Of a DNA stretch of 64,000 bases, positions 54,485-61,761 are shown piece after piece. The stretch covers positions 26,918 through 90,917 of the forward strand of contig QCNS01000007.1 in assembly GCA_003210055.1 (NCBI GenBank), read 5' to 3'. The position numbers and the translations under genes were made by a program. The DNA is from SAR116 cluster bacterium AG-426-I14. Its GTDB lineage: Bacteria; Pseudomonadota; Alphaproteobacteria; Puniceispirillales; Marisalimonadaceae. The notes below the pieces were generated by a model that did no database searches, was not told where the DNA came from, and saw only the letters and a program-made list of their open reading frames with translations. Numbering within the stretch: position 1 is the first letter of the stretch; every line of letters begins with the position of its first letter.

Positions 54485-55258
54485 CTAATCTTCAATTATA
54501 GCGACAACTCTGACAAATCCTGCTGAACCATTTTTTATTTTAAATGGAAATGCGGAAACTAAAAAATCCTTGTCAGGTAACATTTCTAGATTACATAACT
54601 TCTCAATGTGAGAATATCCACAATACATTCCTGCTCTATGCCCTTCCCAAATTAAATTAGGGTCTTTTGTTTTTTTAAATTTCTCTGCTGTAAATTTAAA
54701 TGGTGCGTCCCAGCTCCACGCATCTGTTCCAGTTAATCTTACGCCTTGGTCTAAAAGAAAAATAGTTGCCTCTCTTCCTATCCCGCATCCTTTAGAGAGA
54801 AAGTTATCTTTTCCATAACAGCCACCTGCAGAAGTGTTTACAAAAACTATCTCTAAAGGTTTTATTTGGTGTTCAATTCTATCTAATTCTTTTTTTATTT
54901 CATCTACAGAAATAACATGTCCATCTTTATAAGATCTAAAATCCAACTTTATTCCCTTATTGTAACACCATTCTAATGGCACTTCATCAATTGTAATTGC
55001 TCTTTTTCCATTATCCATAGTTGAGTGATAATGATATGGTGCATCCATATGAGTACCATTATGAGAGCTCATTGTTAAAGTTTCCATTGCCCAACCTTCC
55101 TTGTTTGGCAAGTCTTCCTTTTTTAAACCAGGAAAAAATTGAATAATTTCTTCAGCAGTATCTTTATGATTATGGTAACTAATTTTTGGAAGCATGAATT
55201 CGGGATCAGAAGAAATACCCTCTTCTAATGAAACAGACAAGTCTATAAATTTTCTCAT
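54485..55258 (-). CDS. Cyclase family protein (kynurenine formamidase / isatin hydrolase type)
   Basis: A 257-residue metal-dependent hydrolase of the cyclase fold with the metal motif SSHNGTHMDAPYHY (about residues 62-75). A later SAGGCYGKDNFLSKGCGIGREAT and RLTGTDAWSWDAP follow the isatin hydrolase pattern. Such enzymes open cyclic amides or N-formyl compounds. It is the last gene of the minus-strand half of the 54-57 kb divergent cluster, 10 bases after the YciI gene. Confidence 0.88.
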   Translation of the reverse strand: MRKFIDLSVSLEEGISSDPEFMLPKISYHNHKDTAEEIIQFFPGLKKEDLPNKEGWAMETLTMSSHNGTHMDAPYHYHSTMDNGKRAITIDEVPLEWCYNKGIKLDFRSYKDGHVISVDEIKKELDRIEHQIKPLEIVFVNTSAGGCYGKDNFLSKGCGIGREATIFLLDQGVRLTGTDAWSWDAPFKFTAEKFKKTKDPNLIWEGHRAGMYCGYSHIEKLCNLEMLPDKDFLVSAFPFKIKNGSAGFVRVVAIIED

Positions 55259-55268
55259 GAAATATCCT

Positions 55269-55562
55269 CTAATTCTTTGATAAATTATCTACCCGTTTAT
55301 TAAAGGGAGATATTTTTATACTCTCCCAAACATCTGCATGAAATAAAGGATCATTTTCCTGAAACTTATATATTTCTGAAATATCATTTGCTTCAACCAT
55401 AAAAAAAGAGCCCTTCATAGTTTTACCGTCTTCCAAAGTCAAAGGGCCTGATATGAGGGTTTTTATAGGGTTTGTCGATAGATATTCTCTGTGTTTTTCA
55501 ATTATTGACATCCTTCTTGGCAGAGCATCCTCTTTGTCATTACAAACAATAATCCAAATCAT
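55269..55562 (-). CDS. YciI-like protein
   Basis: A 97-residue single-domain YciI-fold protein: RRMSIIEKHREYL (with the conserved His), ISGPLTLEDGKTMKGSFFMVEA, NDPLFHADVWESIKISPFNKRV. Members occur in aromatic-compound degradation operons and are sometimes muconolactone isomerase-related. It lies 8 bases downstream of the cupin gene. Its precise reaction is not known. Confidence 0.85.
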   Translation of the reverse strand: MIWIIVCNDKEDALPRRMSIIEKHREYLSTNPIKTLISGPLTLEDGKTMKGSFFMVEANDISEIYKFQENDPLFHADVWESIKISPFNKRVDNLSKN

Positions 55563-55570
55563 TTTTTTTC

Positions 55571-56140
55571 CTAAGATTGTGATGTTTCAAACTCAGCAAT
55601 TCTCTCGTATGCTTTTTTGGTAAATTCTGCTTTTGGAGCATTACCCGCTATAACAACCAAAAGAACGTGATCTGTATCTGGTTCATTTTCAGTAATATTC
55701 ATAAACCTTCTGGCACAACCAGGCGGAAAAGAGACAACATCACAAGACTCTACATCTACTGATTGAAAATCATTTCCTTCATTCCACTCACATCTCCATT
55801 TTCCTGTAATAGGCATAAAAGTTTCATTTGTATCATGGTTATGCATTAAAGGACCTTTTCCTGGTTTACACCGAACAAAACCTAAATTAAAGCCTTCGGA
55901 AATATTAATTGCAGGCGTCTGCGAGTTATCATCTCCAAGAGGTGATACATGTTTTGAAGAACCTTTTGGAGGCTCAAAACCAAGAACATTTATTAATTCT
56001 CTTGTACATTCTGGTAAAAGGCTGTCTGGGAGACCTTTTTTAGATCCTTTTAAATCTTTGAAAAAAGCAATTCTTTTTTCCATTTCACTTTTTTTCCATA
56101 CTCTAATTTCTGGCAATTGCTTTTCTTTATTTTCATTCAT
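55571..56140 (-). CDS. Cupin domain protein, 189 aa
   Basis: A single cupin domain in the second half of the protein: GPLMHNHDTNETFMPITG (two His and a Glu, motif 1, about residue 96), RCEWNEGNDFQSVDVESC and VVSFPPGCARRFMNITE (motif 2). The N-terminal 60 residues are extra and charged. Similar proteins act as small-molecule binders or ring-opening dioxygenase-like enzymes. It overlaps the upstream dehydrogenase gene by 8 bases. Confidence 0.82.
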   Translation of the reverse strand: MNENKEKQLPEIRVWKKSEMEKRIAFFKDLKGSKKGLPDSLLPECTRELINVLGFEPPKGSSKHVSPLGDDNSQTPAINISEGFNLGFVRCKPGKGPLMHNHDTNETFMPITGKWRCEWNEGNDFQSVDVESCDVVSFPPGCARRFMNITENEPDTDHVLLVVIAGNAPKAEFTKKAYERIAEFETSQS

Positions 56141-57005
56141 TTGTAATCTCCTTTTTAATTAATTCATAAACTGAAGCGGTGTCCCAATTATTAGATAAAT
56201 ATTTTTCTGCCTTGTCATAAATTTTAGAAGAGCCATCAAAAGTAGGCAATGTTAAATCATAATTTTTTATAAAACTTCTAATTATATCTATGTCTTTTAA
56301 AAAAATTTTATATGAGGCTGTAGGAGGTTCATATTTTTTGTCAATCATAAGGGGCATTCTCTTTTGCAACATTATTGATGAAGCGGCACTATTTCTTAAA
56401 ACTTTGTAAATCATTTCTTTTTCTAAGCCGGCTTGTTCTCCTAAATACAATGCTTCTGCTGCAGCTGTATTATGAATTGTTACAAGCAAGTTAGCTAAAA
56501 TTTTAAATTTCATTCCATTACCAAACTTACCCACATTTATAACTTCTTTTGAAAAACAATCAAATATAGGAAAACATAGTTTAATTAATTTTTCTTTTCC
56601 ACTGGCAAAAATAGTTAAATCAGCTTCATCAGCTTGGGCTCCTGTTCCACTCACAGGAGTGTCTAAAACATCTATCTTCAAACTTTGTAATTCATTTTGA
56701 AAGTGAATTTTATCATCTATAGAAATTGTATTCATATCTAAAATAATGATTTTTTTATTATTTGTTTTATATTTTTTAATATTTTCTAATACATTTTGAT
56801 AAGCTTCTAAAGATGGTAAACTAGAGATGATTACATCAACTTTATCAAATATTTCAGAATATGTGGTTAATACACCACCTAAATTCATAAATTTTGAAAT
56901 ATTTTTTTTATCTGGCTCTATCCCAAAACAAGGATATTTATTCTTTAAAAGATGCTTAGCATAGGCTCCTCCCATGATACCTAAGCCAATAAATCCTATA
57001 TTCAT
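56133..57005 (-). CDS. NAD(P)-dependent beta-hydroxyacid dehydrogenase
   Basis: A 290-residue 3-hydroxyisobutyrate dehydrogenase-family enzyme: NIGFIGLGIMGGAYAKHLL, the substrate motif DTPVSGTGAQADEADLT (about residue 118), and Lys in GNGMKFKILANLLVTIHNTAAA (about residue 168). It begins the minus-strand half of the divergent cluster, 134 bases from the LLM gene on the other strand, a gap that must hold both promoters. It is distinct in sequence from the family member at 37.5 kb. Confidence 0.88.
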   Translation of the reverse strand: MNIGFIGLGIMGGAYAKHLLKNKYPCFGIEPDKKNISKFMNLGGVLTTYSEIFDKVDVIISSLPSLEAYQNVLENIKKYKTNNKKIIILDMNTISIDDKIHFQNELQSLKIDVLDTPVSGTGAQADEADLTIFASGKEKLIKLCFPIFDCFSKEVINVGKFGNGMKFKILANLLVTIHNTAAAEALYLGEQAGLEKEMIYKVLRNSAASSIMLQKRMPLMIDKKYEPPTASYKIFLKDIDIIRSFIKNYDLTLPTFDGSSKIYDKAEKYLSNNWDTASVYELIKKEITNE

Positions 57006-57139
57006 TTTTTTTTTAATGCCTTTTTCATAAGTTATGTAAAATACTACTATAAAATCAGTCTTCTTGATAGAATCTATTAGATATTATTATTTTTTTTTAT
57101 CTTAAAAATACTATATAAATATTTATAAGGAGTTTAGAT

Positions 57140-58237
57140 ATGGAAATTGGTTTTTTTACAATGCCTATACATCCTTTGGATAAGGATTATAGAAAAACAC
57201 TTGATGAAGATAGACAAGCATTTTTGCTCGCAGATGAACTTGGTTTCTCAGAGGCTTACTGCGGTGAACACGTAACAGATGCGGCAGAAAATATTACCTC
57301 TAGCACTGTTTTTATTGCTTCGTTAGCGGCGGCAACAAAAAATATAAGACTTGGTACTGGTACAGTTAATTTACCTAATTCTCACCCTGCTGCTGTCGCA
57401 GGACAAATCGCAATGTTAGATCATATGTTAGATGGACGTCTTAATTTTGGAATAAGTCCGGGTGGTTTAGCATCAGATGCTGAAGTTTTTGGTAATTTAG
57501 AAAAAAATAGAAATGAAATGTTTGTTGAATGCATAGATATGATTCTCGAAATTTGGAAGAGAGAGGCACCCTACTCTATTAAAGGTAAGTACTGGGAAGT
57601 AACTACGGAAAAAACACAGATGACAGATATTGGACAAGGAATAATGCCTAAACCTCTTCAAAAACCATATCCACCAATAATTTGTACTGTTGTCGCCCCA
57701 TATTCAAAGGGTATTACAGCAGCGGCATCAAGAGGTTGGAAACCCATTTCTGCTAATTTTTTATTACCTAAATGGGTAAAAACACATTGGCCAGGATACG
57801 CAGATGGTTGTAGCCAAGCAAATGAAGAAGCAAATCCCTTTGATTGGCGAATAGCAAAGTCAATATTTGTATGTAATGATAGAAAAAAAGCTGAAGAATA
57901 TGCTCTTGGAAACAATAGTCCATATGTTTTTTATTACAAACAACTTTTAACAAAAATGTTAAAACATGGAAGGGCCAATTTATTCAAAGAAGATCAGAAT
58001 ATGTCTGATGATGAATTAAGACTTGATGATATTTGTAAAAAATTAATACTTTATGGTACTCCAGATGAGGTTACTGATAAAATATTAGCTTTTAGAGAGG
58101 AAGTTGGTGAATTTGGAACACTTCTTTATGCTGGGCATGATTGGCAAGATGTGGAATTAGCAAGAGAATCCATGAAGTTAATGAGTGAAAAAGTTATGCC
58201 CAAAATAAATAGTAGTATTAACATTGCTGCACAATAG
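57140..58237 (+). CDS. LLM class flavin-dependent monooxygenase
   Basis: A 365-residue bacterial luciferase-like protein: IGFFTMPIHPLDKDYR, DELGFSEAYCGEHVTD, AAATKNIRLGTGTVNLPNSHPAAVAGQIAMLDHMLDGR (given in part) and GISPGGLASDAEVFG. It uses FMNH2 and oxygen, so it needs a flavin reductase; the nearest is at 46396. An AAGGAG at 57127-57132 precedes the ATG by 7 bases. It starts an operon of five genes. Reactions in this family include hydroxylation and Baeyer-Villiger or ring-cleaving oxidation. Confidence 0.9.
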   Translation: MEIGFFTMPIHPLDKDYRKTLDEDRQAFLLADELGFSEAYCGEHVTDAAENITSSTVFIASLAAATKNIRLGTGTVNLPNSHPAAVAGQIAMLDHMLDGRLNFGISPGGLASDAEVFGNLEKNRNEMFVECIDMILEIWKREAPYSIKGKYWEVTTEKTQMTDIGQGIMPKPLQKPYPPIICTVVAPYSKGITAAASRGWKPISANFLLPKWVKTHWPGYADGCSQANEEANPFDWRIAKSIFVCNDRKKAEEYALGNNSPYVFYYKQLLTKMLKHGRANLFKEDQNMSDDELRLDDICKKLILYGTPDEVTDKILAFREEVGEFGTLLYAGHDWQDVELARESMKLMSEKVMPKINSSINIAAQ

Positions 58238-58245
58238 GAGATTCA

Positions 58246-59040
58246 ATGAGTAAATTAAAAATAGGTGATGAGCAATTCATTAATTATGAGTTCATAGAAA
58301 ATGTAGGTAAACCAATATTAGTTTTTTCAAACTCTCTTGGTTCTGACTTAACTATGTGGGATCCTCAAGTTGAATATTTTCGAAACGACTTTCAAATTGT
58401 CCGATATGACAAAAGAGGACATGGAAATAGTTCTCCGTTTGAAGGTCCTTATAGTTTTGATATGTTAGAGAACGATGTAATAAAGATTTTAGATGAGCTA
58501 AAGATAAATAAGGCAAATTTCATAGGGTTATCAATGGGAGGCATGACTTCTATTGGCCTAGCGCTCAGACATCCAGGACGTTTTGATAAAATGGTTTGTT
58601 GTGCAGCAAGAGCTGATATGCCTCCACCCGCAATAGAGGCTTGGGATCAAAGAATAGCTGTTGTAAAAGAAAAAGGAACTGATGGTGTCGTTCAGGGCTC
58701 ACTTGAAAGATGGTTTAGTGAGAGTTTTATGAAAGATACATCAAACGAAAACATAATAAAAAAAGCTTCTGAAATGATACGTAAAACTTCTGTAAATGGT
58801 TATGTTGGAAGTTGTGAAGCTATTAAAAAATTAAATTATTTGAGAGAAATTGGTAAAGTTAAAAATGATTTTTTATTTGTTTCTGGAGAAAAAGATGTTG
58901 GCGCTCCTGCACTTGCCATGGAAGAAATGCATCATTTAACTCCAAATAGTAAATATATTTGCATAACTGATGTTGCACATGTCTTTAATCTAGAAAAGCC
59001 TAATGAAGTTAATAAAATCTTAGCTGAATTCCTATCTTAA
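58246..59040 (+). CDS. Alpha/beta hydrolase, 3-oxoadipate enol-lactonase-like
   Basis: A 264-residue hydrolase close in pattern to PcaD: FSNSLGSDLTMWDPQVEYF, RYDKRGHGNSSPF, the nucleophile elbow GLSMGGMTSIGLALRHPGRFD (Ser in GLSMGG, about residue 95), GEKDVGAPALAMEEM with the acid and VAHVFNLEKP with the His. In the beta-ketoadipate path it opens an enol-lactone. Here no other pca gene is visible, so it may act on a related lactone or on an amide. It follows the LLM gene by 8 bases. Confidence 0.85.
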   Translation: MSKLKIGDEQFINYEFIENVGKPILVFSNSLGSDLTMWDPQVEYFRNDFQIVRYDKRGHGNSSPFEGPYSFDMLENDVIKILDELKINKANFIGLSMGGMTSIGLALRHPGRFDKMVCCAARADMPPPAIEAWDQRIAVVKEKGTDGVVQGSLERWFSESFMKDTSNENIIKKASEMIRKTSVNGYVGSCEAIKKLNYLREIGKVKNDFLFVSGEKDVGAPALAMEEMHHLTPNSKYICITDVAHVFNLEKPNEVNKILAEFLS

Positions 59041-59098
59041 ATTAATAAATTTGATTTTGTAAAAAAAATTAAATAAGCTTTACTTTTAGGAGAATTCA

Positions 59099-59515
59099 AT
59101 GTCTTTGAAAACATTTGAACACGTTCTTATTCTTGCAGATGATCTTGTTAAAACCAAAGAATTTTATGTAGATTTACTAGGTCTAAAAGACGGTTATAGA
59201 CCAGACTTTCCATTTCCAGGTCACTGGCTTTACTTGAATGACAACGATAACGCTGCATGCATTCATTTGGCTATGAGAAAACAAGGAGATGGACAAGATT
59301 ATTATATTGGTAAAAAAGATGATGTAAAATCAGGTTCAGGAGCAATTGACCATGTTGCGTTCAACTGCGATGATATTGAAGGAATGAAAAAGAGATTTGA
59401 TGATAAATCTATAGAGTATACCCACAGAAAAGTTCCTGGCTTTCCTCTAGAACAACTATTTGTAGACGATCCAGATGGTGTAAAAGTGGAATTGAACTTT
59501 CCAACAAAAGATTAA
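59099..59515 (+). CDS. VOC family protein (glyoxalase/dioxygenase fold)
   Basis: A 138-residue vicinal-oxygen-chelate protein: FEHVLILADDLVKTKEFYVDLLG, then AIDHVAFNCDDIEGMKKRF, EYTHRKVPGFPLEQLFVDDPDGVKVELNF. Metal ligand candidates are His8, His of AIDHV and Glu of KVELN. The domain occurs in glyoxalases, ring-cleaving dioxygenases and epimerases; the small size does not exclude a partner domain. 58 bases separate it from the hydrolase gene, and AGGAG precedes the ATG. Confidence 0.87.
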   Translation: MSLKTFEHVLILADDLVKTKEFYVDLLGLKDGYRPDFPFPGHWLYLNDNDNAACIHLAMRKQGDGQDYYIGKKDDVKSGSGAIDHVAFNCDDIEGMKKRFDDKSIEYTHRKVPGFPLEQLFVDDPDGVKVELNFPTKD

Positions 59516-59536
59516 ATTATGAGAGGTAATTAACTA

Positions 59537-60505
59537 ATGCCAAGAAAATATGATGAAAAAATGTTTGATATTAAACATTTAAGAGAAACTGCTGAAAGAC
59601 TTAAAAACTGGGGTAGATGGGGTCCAGAAGATGAGAAAGGTACTTTAAATTTTATTACACCTGAAAAAGTAGTAGAAGCTAGTAAATTAATTAAAAATGG
59701 AAAAAGATTTAGCTTAGGTCTTAATTTTGATAGACATGGTCCCCAAAAAGGTTCTTGGGGGAATAGGTTCAATCCAATTCATCTAATGTTAGCGACAGGA
59801 ACAGATTCTATAGCTGGCAGATTTGATGATTTTGGTCTTCAATATGCTGACGATATGATTTCTCTACCTCTTCAATGCGCCACTCAATGGGATGCTTTAG
59901 CACATATTTTCTATGATAATAAAATGTGGAATGGTTACTCTGCCAAATTAGTTGATAGCGATGGAGCCCAAAAAAATGGTATAGAAAAAGTACGAGCAGA
60001 AATGGCTGGCAGAGGAGTTTTACTAGATGTTGCACGTTGGGCAGGAGTCGATTATTTCGAAGATGGTGTAGCCCTAACAAATAATGATCTAAATGAATGT
60101 GCCAAATCACAAAATGTTGATATTAAACAAGGCGACTTTGTTATTGTAAGAACTGGTCAGATGGAACAAAGGTTGGATGATGGTGAATGGGGAGGCTACG
60201 CAGGTGGTGACGCTCCAGGACTTGCTTTTGAAACTGCTGAATGGATCTATGAAAAAGAAATAGCTGCTATTTGCACTGATACTTGGGGTTGTGAAGTAAG
60301 ACCTAATGAAACAAAGGATGCACAACAGCCTTGGCACTGGGTAGTAATTCCTATGATTGGCATTACAATGGGAGAAATTTTTTACCTTAGAGATTTAGCT
60401 AAAGATTGTGATGAAGACAAGGTTTATGAGTTTTTCTTTTGCGCTCCTCCACTCCCAATAACAAAAGCTGTTGGGTCACCAATAAACCCAATGGCAATAA
60501 AATAA
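59537..60505 (+). CDS. Cyclase family protein, QWDxLxH variant
   Basis: A 322-residue hydrolase of the cyclase fold. Instead of the HGTHxDAP motif it has CATQWDALAHIFYD (Gln117, Asp119, His123), a variant known from longer members of the family. Other conserved parts are RGVLLDVARW, GDFVIVRTGQMEQRL, and CTDTWGCEVRPNET. It begins 21 bases after the VOC gene and ends at the base before the monooxygenase gene. A ring-opening hydrolase is likely, on a substrate related to that of the cyclase at 54.5 kb (inference). Confidence 0.87.
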   Translation: MPRKYDEKMFDIKHLRETAERLKNWGRWGPEDEKGTLNFITPEKVVEASKLIKNGKRFSLGLNFDRHGPQKGSWGNRFNPIHLMLATGTDSIAGRFDDFGLQYADDMISLPLQCATQWDALAHIFYDNKMWNGYSAKLVDSDGAQKNGIEKVRAEMAGRGVLLDVARWAGVDYFEDGVALTNNDLNECAKSQNVDIKQGDFVIVRTGQMEQRLDDGEWGGYAGGDAPGLAFETAEWIYEKEIAAICTDTWGCEVRPNETKDAQQPWHWVVIPMIGITMGEIFYLRDLAKDCDEDKVYEFFFCAPPLPITKAVGSPINPMAIK

Positions 60506-61729
60506 ATGAGAAAAAAAGCTGCCATTATTGGCGGTTCAATGTCAGGCCTTTTTGCAGCAAATTTTTTACAAAAAATTAACTGGGACTTCACGGTTCATGA
60601 GATGGTTCCTTCAACTTTGTCTGGGAGGGGAGCTGGTATAGCCACTTATGATGAATTAGCAAAATTAGTCGAAATAACAACAGGTTTTTCTAAAACTTTG
60701 GGTACAAAGTGCTTTGATAGAGTGGTATTTGATAACAAAAATATTGTTGTATCAAAAAAGCATTATCCACAAGTATTTACCAGCTGGCAGTATCTGTACG
60801 ATATACTTTTATCACAAATAAATAAAAACAAATACTTTCTAGGCGATGAATGCATAAGAATAGATAGGAAGAAAGATTGCACAACAGCATTTTTTAAAAA
60901 CGGAAAAAAGATAACAGCGGATCTCATAATTATAGCTAATGGCATAAGATCTAACCTAAAACAATATGTTGATAAGAATAAACCAGAGTATGCAGGTTAT
61001 GTTGGTTGGCGAGGACTAATAGAGGAGTCGAGATTATCCAAAAAAACATCCAAAGCAATTGCAGATTATTTTTGTTTTGTTTTACCTCAAAATCAACAGT
61101 TTTTATCTTATCCAGTTGCAGGTACAGGTAAAAACGGTTTAAAAAACGGTAATAGACGTATCAACTGGCTGTGGTACAAACCAGTTAATAAAAATGATAT
61201 TAATTTACTTCTCACTGGTAAGTCGAAAAAAAGATATGAACATGGAATACCCCCACAAGAAATTAAAGATATTTTTATTAGGAAGTTAATAGAAGAAGGG
61301 AAAGAAAAGCTTCCTGATACTATGAATGAATTAATTGTAAAAACAGAACAAATACTTCTTCAGCCAATTTATGACCTCAAAAGCAAGAGAATGTTTAAAG
61401 ATAATGTAATTATAATTGGTGATTGTGCATTTACCGCAAGACCACATGCTGGAATGGGCGTTACAAAAGCTGCACTAGATTGTTATGATTTAACATTAGC
61501 TCTAAAAAAATCTAATCTAAATAATATAAATGAACTACTGAGTAGATGGGAAGAAAAGCGAATTAATGAAAGTATGTTTTTGTTAAATAAAAGTAGAGAA
61601 ATGGGTTCTTATATTAAAGAAGACCTCTCCATCAAAATGCCTGACAATATGAAGGTACTAAATGAAACCGCTGTAAGTATTCAAGATATTAATTTATACC
61701 CTGAAAAACTAAATTTAATTAATATATAG
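60506..61729 (+). CDS. FAD-dependent monooxygenase (2,6-dihydroxypyridine 3-hydroxylase-like)
   Basis: A 407-residue single-component flavin hydroxylase of the PheA/TetX group: AAIIGGSMSGLFAANFLQ (FAD ADP-binding, residues 5-21), STLSGRGAGIATYDELAK (typical of the dihydroxypyridine hydroxylase branch), NVIIIGDCAFTARPHAGMGVTKAALD (flavin-binding DG-type motif, about residue 308). It adds a hydroxyl to an electron-rich ring using NAD(P)H and oxygen. Its start directly abuts the cyclase stop, so these two act together. Confidence 0.87.
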   Translation: MRKKAAIIGGSMSGLFAANFLQKINWDFTVHEMVPSTLSGRGAGIATYDELAKLVEITTGFSKTLGTKCFDRVVFDNKNIVVSKKHYPQVFTSWQYLYDILLSQINKNKYFLGDECIRIDRKKDCTTAFFKNGKKITADLIIIANGIRSNLKQYVDKNKPEYAGYVGWRGLIEESRLSKKTSKAIADYFCFVLPQNQQFLSYPVAGTGKNGLKNGNRRINWLWYKPVNKNDINLLLTGKSKKRYEHGIPPQEIKDIFIRKLIEEGKEKLPDTMNELIVKTEQILLQPIYDLKSKRMFKDNVIIIGDCAFTARPHAGMGVTKAALDCYDLTLALKKSNLNNINELLSRWEEKRINESMFLLNKSREMGSYIKEDLSIKMPDNMKVLNETAVSIQDINLYPEKLNLINI

Positions 61730-61761
61730 AATTAATTATAAATTATAATAATTTGAATTTA

